DNA from: Brachybacterium halotolerans
GTDB taxonomy: Bacteria; Actinomycetota; Actinomycetes; Actinomycetales; Dermabacteraceae
Assembly: GCF_016623465.1 (NCBI RefSeq)
Contig: NZ_JAEDAJ010000001.1
Span: forward strand, 54,897 to 118,896
Direction of reading: 5' to 3'
DNA length: 64,000 nt
Under the pieces are notes generated by a model. That model was not told the DNA's origin and searched no databases. It was given only the letters and a program-made list of their open reading frames with translations. Positions 46,320-55,004 of the stretch are shown in pieces (the stretch's first letter is position 1; each line of letters opens with the position of its first letter). The position numbers were made by a program, and so were the translations under genes.

Positions 46320-47540
46320 ATGACGAGCTTCTGGGGTGCCAACACGGAGCTGCTGCGCGACTTCGCCTCGACGGTCTCTGACCGAGCGGGGGATCTGGGC
46401 AGGATCCGAGCCGACATCGGCGGCACTGTGGCCACCGCGGCATGGGAGGGGCCCGACGCTGAGAGCTTCCGCAGCGACTGGGTGCGCACGAGCAGCACGA
46501 TGGGTCAGGTCGAGGAGAAGCTGCGGGCGCGCTCCGAGGAGCTGATCCGTCACGCCGACGAGCAGGATCGCGCCTCGAGCCCGGATGGTGACGGGACCGG
46601 AGATGGTGCGGAGTCCTCGCAGCCGTGGTGGAAGCGCATGATGGACTTCGGCAGGGGTCTGTGGGACCGGCTGCCGATCCAGGAGCTCACGTCGATCTTC
46701 AAAGGGGCCTCGGCGCTCCTTCATGAACTGGGCAACCTCCGCAACCTCCGCGGCATCTGGAAGGCGTGGACGGAGGGCGGCGCGGAGAAGTGGGCCGAGT
46801 ACGTCTACAAGCACACGGTGGGCAAGACGTACTCCGCCCTCTGGGACTGGACGAAGAAAGGACTGAACCTGGCCACGGGTGGCCTCTCGGGAAAGATCCT
46901 CTCGGTGCTCGACAACAAGCTCGGCAAGAGCATCCTGGGCAGGGTCTTCGGGGGCGCGAAGACGTTCATGGAGAACGTCGGCAAGGCGTCCTCCGCGATC
47001 GCCGAGGGTGTGAGCACCATGGAGGACGTGGCCGGCCGGTTCGGCACGTGGGCCACGCGCTTCGGGAAGTTCGCCAACTTCGTCGGCAAGGCCGTCCCCG
47101 GGCTGGACATCCTCACCGGCGGATTCGGGCTGTTCAACGCGATCAAGGACGGCGACACCTACGGCGCGATCGCCAACGGGCTGGTCACCGCGGGCGGCGT
47201 GGTGGAGGCGATCGGCCTCGCGTGCGACGGAACGGTCTTCGGCGCGCCGGTCGGCGTCGTCCTCAACGTCGTCGGCGGCGTCCTGGTCGTGGGCGGTCTG
47301 GGTATGGAACTCGGCCGCGACATCTACCGCAACTGGGACAAAATCACCACGGGCGTGAAGGACAGCGCGACATGGATAAAGGACCGCGGCGCCGACGCGG
47401 TGGATGCCGCCAAGGATGGCTACCGTGCGGTGTCGTCGAAGGCTCACGAGGTGGCCGACGACATCGGCAACGGCGCCAAGAGCACGATCGAACACGTGAG
47501 CAGCGGCGTGGGCAAGGCCATGGACTGGGCCTTCGGCTGA
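46320..47540 (+). CDS. WXG100-like protein with hydrophobic C-terminal half (possible type VII substrate)
   Basis: A 406-residue protein. Residues 1-85 form a WXG100-type helical hairpin with Trp42-Glu43-Gly44 at the turn (TAAWEGPDAESF) and a long second helix. After a polar linker comes a helical Gly/Ala-rich region, with two strongly hydrophobic segments around 284-302 and 307-330 (APVGVVLNVVGGVLVVGG). No signal peptide is present. It is much longer than a plain WXG100 protein (about 100 residues), resembling LXG-type effectors. GGAGGGG precedes the ATG. It pairs with the 412-residue gene 49 nt downstream and diverges from the PH-like paralogues. No type VII ATPase lies in the window. Confidence 0.7.
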   Translation: MTSFWGANTELLRDFASTVSDRAGDLGRIRADIGGTVATAAWEGPDAESFRSDWVRTSSTMGQVEEKLRARSEELIRHADEQDRASSPDGDGTGDGAESSQPWWKRMMDFGRGLWDRLPIQELTSIFKGASALLHELGNLRNLRGIWKAWTEGGAEKWAEYVYKHTVGKTYSALWDWTKKGLNLATGGLSGKILSVLDNKLGKSILGRVFGGAKTFMENVGKASSAIAEGVSTMEDVAGRFGTWATRFGKFANFVGKAVPGLDILTGGFGLFNAIKDGDTYGAIANGLVTAGGVVEAIGLACDGTVFGAPVGVVLNVVGGVLVVGGLGMELGRDIYRNWDKITTGVKDSATWIKDRGADAVDAAKDGYRAVSSKAHEVADDIGNGAKSTIEHVSSGVGKAMDWAFG

Positions 47541-47589
47541 TTCCCGCCACCACGCCCGCCCGTCGACCGCGACAGCACCAGGAGCAGAC

Positions 47590-48828
47590 ATGAGCACGAG
47601 CACCGCATGGGAGCCCGCCGGAGCACCCGGCACCGGTCCCGTCTTCGACGAGCGCGACTACTACTGCGCCACAGGCCTGCTGGCCATGGTCGAGGACCGC
47701 ATCGGCGACCTCCTGGTCCTCACCGACGAGGAGGTCATGGCACTGGACGGCGCGGACCGCCCCACCCTCTCGGCGACACCGCTGCTCGATCTCGCGGGGG
47801 AGGGCCTGGACCGGTCCCAGGCGGCGCTCGCCGTGCTGCGCGGCCTTGTGGCCCGCGGCCTGCTGGGGCCGGACACCTTCGATCCCACCTTCCTCGAGGT
47901 GTTCGGGAAGGACCTGCCACCCGAGCGGGTCGCCGCGCTCGCCGCGGATGCGGGCATGGCCGACGACTACGTCCTCGCGCCCGCGCTCGCCGGCATCCAC
48001 TGCCTGCGCCACCGGCCCGATTCCCTGCTCGACGTTCTCGTGACCCGGGGCGCCCGCCGCACCGAGTGGATGTACTACCTGCATGCGGGCGGCGGAGTGC
48101 TCGAGGAGAAGATCCTCCAGGACGGCTTCCACGTCTTCTCCCTGCTCCCGCTCACGGATCTGCCGGAGCGCGTCGCCGGACTGATGGATCCGCAGGGCGT
48201 GATCGCGCGCGCTGGCGGAGAGGCCGACGCGGACGGCGAGACACCGGGCACCGATCAGCGGGAGGAATCCGTGCCCGGACGGACCGCGGACCGCACTCTC
48301 ACTCTCCGACGCGACGGCGAGGACCCCGCTGAGCTGGGCGAGCTGCCGACGATCTCGGTGCTGAGCGCCTTCGGGGTCTTTCCGGACGACATCGGGGCCG
48401 AAGCGCCGAGCGCCCGGGGTGATGCCTCCGGGGACAGTGCGGCCCCTGGCCTCGAGGACGTCGATCCCGGGACCGCCGAGCCCCGCGGACGCCGGCTGGT
48501 GGTCGCCGCAGGGGCCGACGGCGTGTACGGCGCAGCGATCGAGGACGAGCGGCCGGATCTCTTCGACGCCGACGGGACGCTCGTCCTCGACGAGACCACG
48601 CGCGAGGAGTTCCTGGGATCGATCCTGATGGCGACCCCGCTCGCTCGCCTCGACGGCGAGATCCTGCGCACAGAGCCCGACACCTCGGGACTCTCCCGGG
48701 ACGGCGACCGCAGCGGCGCCCGCGCCGCGACCCGCGTCATGCTGCAGGTGCTCTCCGAGGCCACCGAGGCCACCCAGGCCGCCGAGGCAACCGACGTTGC
48801 TGCCCGCCCGCGGTCCGACGCCGACTGA
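47590..48828 (+). CDS. Unrecognised protein downstream of the WXG100-like gene
   Basis: A 412-residue soluble protein with no signal peptide or membrane helix. The first 200 residues look globular (VFDERDYYCATGLLAMVEDRIGDLLVLTDEEVMALDG, then ARRTEWMYYLHAGGGVLEEKIL). A Gly/Asp-rich linker (about 205-230) follows, and a C-terminal part (GRRLVVAAGADGVYGAAIEDERP, EFLGSILMATPLARLDG) ends in an Ala/Thr/Glu tail. AGGAG lies upstream. The order, a WXG100-like gene then this one 49 nt later, suggests a dedicated partner such as a secretion chaperone or immunity protein. An EspG-like role was considered but no EspG motif is evident. Confidence 0.72.
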   Translation: MSTSTAWEPAGAPGTGPVFDERDYYCATGLLAMVEDRIGDLLVLTDEEVMALDGADRPTLSATPLLDLAGEGLDRSQAALAVLRGLVARGLLGPDTFDPTFLEVFGKDLPPERVAALAADAGMADDYVLAPALAGIHCLRHRPDSLLDVLVTRGARRTEWMYYLHAGGGVLEEKILQDGFHVFSLLPLTDLPERVAGLMDPQGVIARAGGEADADGETPGTDQREESVPGRTADRTLTLRRDGEDPAELGELPTISVLSAFGVFPDDIGAEAPSARGDASGDSAAPGLEDVDPGTAEPRGRRLVVAAGADGVYGAAIEDERPDLFDADGTLVLDETTREEFLGSILMATPLARLDGEILRTEPDTSGLSRDGDRSGARAATRVMLQVLSEATEATQAAEATDVAARPRSDAD

Positions 48829-48910
48829 GCGGCGGGGCCGAGGCCGAGGCTGATGCAGACCGGCCGACGCTCCGCGCCACCGGACGGCCGCCGGTGCGAC
48901 GGCCGGCCCG

Positions 48911-51376
48911 TCAGCCGACGGCGGCGATCGGGACGGCGACCGGAGAGCCCGAGCCGTCGCGCCGCCCCACGGGGCCGGGCAGGTCCACGGGCTGGCCGGC
49001 CTCCGAGCAGGCACGGGCGGGGGAGTTGACGGCCCAGGCGCAGATCAGCGCGTCCTCGCCCCGTAGGAAGCGGTGGCAGCGCACGCCGCCGGTCGCACGG
49101 CCCTTGGCCGGGTACTCGGTGAAGGCGCTGACCTTCAGGGATCCCGTCTGGGTCATCGGCAGCGCGCCCGAGGTCCCGGAGATCGTCACGACCTCCGCCT
49201 CGCGGGTGACGTCGACCGCCCCGAAGGAGACCACGTGCGCGCCCTCGGCGAGCTTGATCCCGGCGACGCCGCCCGCGCCGCGGCCCTGCGGCCGCACCCC
49301 CGAGGCGGGGAAGTGCAGCAGGTGCGCATCGGAGGTGATGAGGACCAGGTCGGTGTCGCCCGCCGCGGGGTCCTCGGGCAGGTCGACGACGCCCGCGACT
49401 TCGTCGCGATCCTTGAGCGAGATGATCTCGAAGCCGTCGCCGCGCGGGAAGTCGAGCGTCACCCGCTTGACGACGCCCTGGCGCGTGCCGAGCGCGAGGC
49501 TGCCACCGCGCTCGAGATCCGCGCCGGCTGCGCGAACGAGTCCGATCACCCGCTCGCCCTTCTCCAGGGTCAGCAGGTCGGAGAGCTTCGTGCCTCCCGC
49601 GAGGCTCGGCGGGCCCGCCGTCGGGGCGAGCGCGGGCAGCTCCACGACGCCGACGTGCAGCAGGCGTCCGAGGTTGGTCACCGCTCCCACCTGCGAGCGG
49701 GCGGTGGTGAGGACGTCGGCGACCACCACGTCGTGCGAGGAGCGGCCGCCCTCGCGGACCACGTCCTCGGCGTCGCTCGTGCGGGCGATGAGCCCGCTGC
49801 CGGAGAGCAGCACGCGGCAGGGCTCGTCGGCGACCTCGAGTGGGGCGGCCTGCGAGGTCGCCTGCTGCGAGCCCGCCTCCAGGAGCACCGTGCGGCGCGG
49901 GGTCCCGTGCTCGGCGGCGACGTGCGCGAGCTCGTCGGAGACGACCTGCCGCAGCAGCTCCTCGGAGGCGAGGATCTCCTCGAGCCGCTCGATCTCGGCG
50001 CGCAGCTCGTCGCGCTCGGTCTCGAGCTCGATGCGGGAGAACTTCGTGAGGCGGCGCAGGCGCAGCTCGAGGATGTACTCGGCCTGCGCCTCGGAGAGGT
50101 CGAAGGCGGCCATCAGGGCGGTGCGGGCGCGCTCGCCGTCGTCGGCCGCGCGGATGATCTGGATGACCTCGTCGATGTCGAGGATCGCGATCAGCAGGCC
50201 CTCGACGAGGTGCAGGCGCTCCTTGCGCTTGCCCAGTCGGTGGGCGGTGCGGCGCCGCACGACGTCCAGACGGTGCGCGATGAACACCTCGAGCAGCTGC
50301 TTGAGGCCGAGCGTGCGCGGCTGCCCCTCGACGAGCGTCACGTTGTTGATGCCGAAGGACTCCTCCATCGGCGTGAAGCGGTAGAGCTGCTGCAGCACGG
50401 CCTCGGGGTTGAAGCCGGACTTCACCGTGAGCTCGAGGCGCAGTCCGTGGCGGCGGTCGGTCAGGTCCTGGTAGTTGCTGATGCCCTGGACCTTTTTGGA
50501 CTGCACCGCGTCGCGCAGCTTCTCGGCGAAGCGCTCGGGCCCCACCTGGTAGGGCAGCTCGGTGACGATGATGCCCTTCTTGCGGCTGGTGATGTTCTCG
50601 ACCTTGGTGGTCGCGCGCATCTTGAACGAGCCGCGACCGGTGCGGTACGCGTCGCGCACGCCGTCCAGGCCCACGATTCGCCCGCCCGTGGGCAGGTCCG
50701 GGCCGGGGACCAGGCGCATGAGGTCCTCGAGGTCCGCGTCGGGGTGGGAGATCAGGTGGCGGGCCGCCGCGATGACCTCCACGAGGTTGTGCGGGGCCAT
50801 GTTCGTGGCCATGCCGACGGCGATCCCCGAGGCGCCGTTGACCAGGAGGTTCGGATACTGCGCGGGGAGCACGGAGGGCTGCAGCAGCTGGTTGTCGTAG
50901 TTCGGGATCATCTCGACGACGTCCTCGTCGAGGGAGGCCGTCATGAGCTGCGCGGCCCTGGCCATGCGCGCCTCGGTGTAGCGGGCGGCGGCCGGGCCGT
51001 TGTCGAGCGAGCCGAAGTTGCCGTGGCCGTCCACGAGCGGCATGCGCATCGAGAAGCTCTGCGCCATGCGCACCAGGGCGTCGTAGATCGCGCTGTCGCC
51101 GTGGGGATGGAGCTTGCCCATCACCTCGCCGACCACGCGCTGGCTCTTGACGTGCCCGCGGTCGGGGCGCAGCCCCATGTCGTCCATCATGTACAGGATC
51201 CGGCGCTGCACCGGCTTCAGGCCGTCGCGGGCATCGGGCAGGGCGCGCGCGTAGATGACGGAGTACGCGTACTCGAGGTACGAGGTCTCCATCTCACTGG
51301 TGACGTCGACATCGACGACGACGCCGTCGATGTTCTCGTCCTCATCGCTGCCTGCGGTGCTGCTGCGTCGTGCCAT
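48911..51376 (-). CDS. parC: DNA topoisomerase IV subunit A
   Basis: Breakage-reunion subunit partner of ParE. The 821-residue protein has the catalytic Tyr133 in AARYTEARM and the quinolone-region HPHGDSAIYD with Ser95 and Asp99, the drug-sensitive type. A coiled region (RDELRAEIERLEEILASEELL) and six-bladed C-terminal domain follow. ATG 51376 is chosen because AGGA lies 8 nt upstream; an ATG three codons earlier is also possible. It lies opposite the unknown accessory gene, 82 nt away. The short, non-canonical GyrA-box content suggests ParC rather than GyrA, but this is an inference. Confidence 0.92.
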   Translation of the reverse strand: MARRSSTAGSDEDENIDGVVVDVDVTSEMETSYLEYAYSVIYARALPDARDGLKPVQRRILYMMDDMGLRPDRGHVKSQRVVGEVMGKLHPHGDSAIYDALVRMAQSFSMRMPLVDGHGNFGSLDNGPAAARYTEARMARAAQLMTASLDEDVVEMIPNYDNQLLQPSVLPAQYPNLLVNGASGIAVGMATNMAPHNLVEVIAAARHLISHPDADLEDLMRLVPGPDLPTGGRIVGLDGVRDAYRTGRGSFKMRATTKVENITSRKKGIIVTELPYQVGPERFAEKLRDAVQSKKVQGISNYQDLTDRRHGLRLELTVKSGFNPEAVLQQLYRFTPMEESFGINNVTLVEGQPRTLGLKQLLEVFIAHRLDVVRRRTAHRLGKRKERLHLVEGLLIAILDIDEVIQIIRAADDGERARTALMAAFDLSEAQAEYILELRLRRLTKFSRIELETERDELRAEIERLEEILASEELLRQVVSDELAHVAAEHGTPRRTVLLEAGSQQATSQAAPLEVADEPCRVLLSGSGLIARTSDAEDVVREGGRSSHDVVVADVLTTARSQVGAVTNLGRLLHVGVVELPALAPTAGPPSLAGGTKLSDLLTLEKGERVIGLVRAAGADLERGGSLALGTRQGVVKRVTLDFPRGDGFEIISLKDRDEVAGVVDLPEDPAAGDTDLVLITSDAHLLHFPASGVRPQGRGAGGVAGIKLAEGAHVVSFGAVDVTREAEVVTISGTSGALPMTQTGSLKVSAFTEYPAKGRATGGVRCHRFLRGEDALICAWAVNSPARACSEAGQPVDLPGPVGRRDGSGSPVAVPIAAVG

Positions 51377-51533
51377 GACGTTCATCCTGCCGCATCCGTG
51401 CCCAGGAACCGTGCAGGCGGGGGCGGTGATGTCGCCGACGCCGCGGGCACGGGGCCGCTCGGGCGGCGGGCCGAGGGCGTCCGACGGGGATCGGCGGGAC
51501 CATCGGCCCGCACCCGGGACGGCGGGCGCTCAG

Positions 51534-51539
51534 TATGAT
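51534..51539 (+). promoter_or_regulatory. -10 box (TATGAT) of the acetyltransferase-synthetase gene
   Basis: TATGAT ends 6 nt before ATG 51546, so a leaderless mRNA is likely. Confidence 0.55.
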
Positions 51540-51545
51540 CGGGGC

Positions 51546-54329
51546 ATGGGAGCACGACGCGACGCGGGCTCCGGCGCGGGTGCCGGAGGGACCGCTGCCT
51601 CCGCCGCCTACCCCGCCCACTGGGAGGCGGACATCGCGCTCAGCGACGGCAGCGCCGCCCACCTGCGGCCCATCCTCCCGAGCGACGCCGACGCGCTCCA
51701 GCGCTTCCACACCGCGCAGTCCGAGCACTCCCGGTACCTGCGGTTCTTCGCCCCGATGCCGGAGCTCTCCCCGCGGGACCTCACGCGCTTCACGGTCGTG
51801 GACCACCGCGACCGCGTCGCCCTGATCGTGCTGATCGGCGAGGACATCGTGGCCGTCGGCCGCTTCGACCGCCTCGAGGGGACGGCCGAGGCCGAGGTCG
51901 CCTTCAACGTGGCCGATTCCCAGCAGGGCAAGGGACTGGGATCCGTGCTCCTGGAGCACCTGGCCGCCGCCGCCCGGGAGCGCGGCGTCGCCACGTTCGT
52001 GGCGGACGTGCTCCCGCAGAACAGCCGGATGATCAACGTCTTCACCGACGCGGGCTTCGACGTGCGCCGCACCTACGACGACGGCGTGGTCGTCGTCGAG
52101 TTCAGCATCGACCCCACCGAGCGCTCCCGCGCCGTGATCGCCGAGCGCGAGCACCGCGCGGAGGCCCGCGCCATGGAGCGCATGCTGCATCCCGCCTCGA
52201 TCGCGGTGCTCGGGGTGTCCTCGCATCGCGACTCGATGGGCGGGCGGATCCTGCGGCACATCGAGCAGGCCGGCTACGACGGCGAGCTGCACGTCGTCGC
52301 CCGAGACGCCCTCGAGCTGCAGGGCCACAGCACCCATTCCCGGATCGCCGACGTCCCCGGCCCCGTGGATCTCGCGGTCATCGCCCTCGCGCGCGCAGAG
52401 GACTGCATCGCCGCCGTCGAGGAGTGCGGACGCGCCGGGGTGCGCGCCGTGCTGCTGCCCACCGAGGCCTTCGCCGAGACCGCGGGCGCCGGGGCGGCCG
52501 ACGGCCACGGGGCGGCCGGCGGCCGCGGGGCACACGCGCCGGGCGCCGCGGAGCGGCCCTCCCTGCAGCGCAGCCTGGTCAGCGCGGCGCGCCGGGAGGG
52601 CGTGCGCGTCCTGGGGCCCGGCTCCCTCGGGTTCCTGCGCACCGGGGAGCACGCCCTGAACGCCTCCCTCGTCCCGCACCTCCCGCGCGCGGGAGGCGTC
52701 GCGCTCGCCGGGCAGTCCGGGGCGCTCTCGGCGATGCTGCTGGGCGGCGTCGAGTCCCGCGGCATCGGCGTGCACGAGTTCGTGTCCGTCGGCAACCGCG
52801 CCGACGTCTCCCTCAACGACACCCTCCAGCACTGGCAGGACGACGAGGACGTGCGCGTCATCGCGCTCTCGCTCGAGTCCATGGGCAACCCCCGCAAGTT
52901 CACGCGGATCGCGCGGCGCATCACGCGCGAGAGGCCGCTCGTCGTCCTGCGCCCGCCCGGGACCACGACGGCGGCGCCTCCCGGGCACGACGTGCGCTCC
53001 TCCCAGCTGCCCCGACGAGCGCTGGACCAGGTGCTGCTCTCCGCCGGGGTCGTGCCGACCCTCAGCGTCGACCAGCTCACCGACGTCGTCGACGCCCTCG
53101 ACCGCCAGGGCGTGCCGCCCGGCGACCGCGTCGGGCTGCTCGCGAACACGGCGGCGCTCGGGGAGTCCCTGCGGGGCGCGGCCGACGCGGCCGGACTGCG
53201 CGTGGTGCGCGACGAGCGCCGCGCGCTGCTGGGCACGGACCCCCGCTTCGTCGAGCGCGCCTTCACCTCGCTCGCCGCACTCGGCGAGGTGGACGTGGTG
53301 GTCCTCGCGGTGCTCGACGCCCTGGGCGAGGACCTCTCCGCCTCCCTCGCGCGGATGGCGCGCACCGCCCGCGGGGCCGACGTGCGCCTCGTGGTGTGCG
53401 TGGTCACCGACCTCGACCGCTTCGAGTCCCTCGAGCGCGCCACCCGCGGGAGTGACGAGATGCCGCCGCTGCACCCCACGCCCGTGCTCGCCGTGCGCGC
53501 GGCCGCGGGCATGCTCGCCGCCCGGCGCGGTGCCGTCGGCGGGGACGAGCCCGCCTCGCGCGAGGGCATCGACCGGGAGGCGGCCCGCCGCATCGTCCAG
53601 ACCGAGATCTCCGCGTCCGGAGCCCCGGGCGCCGCGCCGCGAGCGCTCGACCAGGAGCGCACCGGGGCCCTGCTCGAGACCTACGGCCTGCACCTGCTGC
53701 CCTCCCGCACCGTCTCCGACGCCGACGACGCCGTGCGCGCCGCCTCGGAGATCGGCTACCCCGTGGCCCTCAAGAGCACCGACCCCGTGCTCAGCCACCG
53801 CAGCGACCTCGGCGGGGTGCGCCTGGACATCCCCGACGCCGTGCAGCTGCGTCACGCCTTCGCCGCCATGCGCCGCGACCTCGCCTTCTCGAGCGCCGAC
53901 CTCGCCGTCCAGGCGATGGCGGCCCCCGGCATCCCGGTCGTGGTGCGCAGCGTGGAGGACCCGTCGCTGGGCCCCGTGCTCGCCTTCTCCCTGGCCGGGG
54001 ACGCGACCGACCTGCTCGACGACGTCGCCTACGCGATCCCGCCGCTCGACGACGAGTCCGTGAGGCGGCTCATCGACGGCCCGGCGACCTCCGTGAAGCT
54101 CCGCGGCCACCTGGGACTCCCCGCCGCCGACCGCGCGCGGCTCGAGGACCTCGTGATCCGCGTGGGTCTCATGGCCGAGGATCTGCCCGAGCTGCACTCC
54201 CTCGTGCTGCACCCCGTGGTCGTCGGCCGCGGAGGGTGCACGATCATCGGCGCCCGCGCCGAGGTCGCCCAGGCGCCCAACCGCACCGACAGCCTGCGCC
54301 GCACCCTGAGCGGGCCCGCGAGCGCCTGA
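51546..54329 (+). CDS. GNAT acetyltransferase fused to NDP-forming acyl-CoA synthetase
   Basis: A 927-residue fusion. The GNAT domain comes first (about 25-190; QQGKGLGSVLLEHLAAAARERG is the acetyl-CoA loop). It is followed by a CoA-binding domain (HPASIAVLGVSSHRDSMGGRI), a succinyl-CoA-ligase-like part (GPGSLGFLR, LAGQSGALSAMLLGG) and a C-terminal ATP-grasp domain (GALLETYGLHLLP, ALKSTDPVLSHRSDLGGVRL). This is the Pat-type architecture; in enteric Pat and actinobacterial relatives the GNAT domain acetylates enzymes such as acetyl-CoA synthetase. In most Pat proteins GNAT is C-terminal, so the N-terminal placement is a variant seen in Actinobacteria. Whether the synthetase is active cannot be judged; the catalytic His was not located with confidence. 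Confidence 0.88.
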   Translation: MGARRDAGSGAGAGGTAASAAYPAHWEADIALSDGSAAHLRPILPSDADALQRFHTAQSEHSRYLRFFAPMPELSPRDLTRFTVVDHRDRVALIVLIGEDIVAVGRFDRLEGTAEAEVAFNVADSQQGKGLGSVLLEHLAAAARERGVATFVADVLPQNSRMINVFTDAGFDVRRTYDDGVVVVEFSIDPTERSRAVIAEREHRAEARAMERMLHPASIAVLGVSSHRDSMGGRILRHIEQAGYDGELHVVARDALELQGHSTHSRIADVPGPVDLAVIALARAEDCIAAVEECGRAGVRAVLLPTEAFAETAGAGAADGHGAAGGRGAHAPGAAERPSLQRSLVSAARREGVRVLGPGSLGFLRTGEHALNASLVPHLPRAGGVALAGQSGALSAMLLGGVESRGIGVHEFVSVGNRADVSLNDTLQHWQDDEDVRVIALSLESMGNPRKFTRIARRITRERPLVVLRPPGTTTAAPPGHDVRSSQLPRRALDQVLLSAGVVPTLSVDQLTDVVDALDRQGVPPGDRVGLLANTAALGESLRGAADAAGLRVVRDERRALLGTDPRFVERAFTSLAALGEVDVVVLAVLDALGEDLSASLARMARTARGADVRLVVCVVTDLDRFESLERATRGSDEMPPLHPTPVLAVRAAAGMLAARRGAVGGDEPASREGIDREAARRIVQTEISASGAPGAAPRALDQERTGALLETYGLHLLPSRTVSDADDAVRAASEIGYPVALKSTDPVLSHRSDLGGVRLDIPDAVQLRHAFAAMRRDLAFSSADLAVQAMAAPGIPVVVRSVEDPSLGPVLAFSLAGDATDLLDDVAYAIPPLDDESVRRLIDGPATSVKLRGHLGLPAADRARLEDLVIRVGLMAEDLPELHSLVLHPVVVGRGGCTIIGARAEVAQAPNRTDSLRRTLSGPASA

Positions 54330-54431
54330 GCGCCCGCCGGTCCCCGCCCGCTCCGCGCGCCCGGTCCGCACCCGGCCCTCGCCCGGCCCGCGCGGTCACG
54401 GGGTCCGTGCACGCGTGGAAGGATGGACCCC

Positions 54432-55004
54432 ATGTCCACCGCACTTCCCACGGATCTCCTCGGTGAGCTCGAGAGCGCCGGGTACTTCCCGCAGACCGCC
54501 GCCGCCTGCGTGCAGCGGGCGCTGCGCGCGGCGCCCGTGCGCGCCCACCTGGTGCGGCCGGAGACCACCTTCGACGGGCCCGAGGTGCGACGCCACCTCA
54601 CGGTCCTCGTGATCACCGACCGCCACCTCGTGGTCACCCATCTCGACGACGATCCGGCCGACGAGCTCAACCCCAGCCAGGTCGTCTCCACCACCGAGCG
54701 GGTGCGCCTGGACCGCGTGCACACCACGGGCATGTCCCAGGTCTTCGACTCCGACGGCACGCGGGTGCGCGGCAGCGAGGCCGAGGTCACCCTCGCGGTC
54801 ACCTGGGGCGGCAGCCGGCGCCTGGACGTCGAGCGGGCCTGGTGCGACGACCCCGAGTGCCAGGCCGAGCACGGCTGGAGCGGCACTCTCTCACCCGCCG
54901 ATCTGGCCCTGCGCGTGAGCGCGCTCGCCGACGGCCAGGACGCCGTCGACGCGGCCGTGCGCTTCCACGACCGCCTGCTGGACGCGATCGACGCCGTCGG
55001 ATGA
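54432..55004 (+). CDS. DUF5998 family protein
   Basis: A 190-residue soluble protein starting MSTALPTDLLGELESAGYFP. It has conserved stretches VLVITDRHLVVTHLDDDP, RVRLDRVHTTGMSQVFDSDG, LAVTWGGSRRLDVERAWCDDPECQAEHGW (with Cys pair) and a C-terminal helix. This matches the DUF5998 family, common in Actinobacteria and always next to the nucleotide pyrophosphatase-like gene, as here. The RHLVVTH-like core again recalls a PH-like fold. ATG 54432 has GGAAGG 9 nt upstream; ATG 54423 is possible. It overlaps the next gene by 4 nt. Function unknown. Confidence 0.85.
   Translation: MSTALPTDLLGELESAGYFPQTAAACVQRALRAAPVRAHLVRPETTFDGPEVRRHLTVLVITDRHLVVTHLDDDPADELNPSQVVSTTERVRLDRVHTTGMSQVFDSDGTRVRGSEAEVTLAVTWGGSRRLDVERAWCDDPECQAEHGWSGTLSPADLALRVSALADGQDAVDAAVRFHDRLLDAIDAVG

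Noticed and set aside
44259-48828. A prophage or integrated plasmid
   Set aside because: No integrase, portal, terminase, replication or tRNA gene is present, and base composition is close to the neighbours.
48829-48910. A terminator between the partner gene and parC
   Set aside because: Several CGGCCG-type repeats can pair, but no long uninterrupted hairpin was found.
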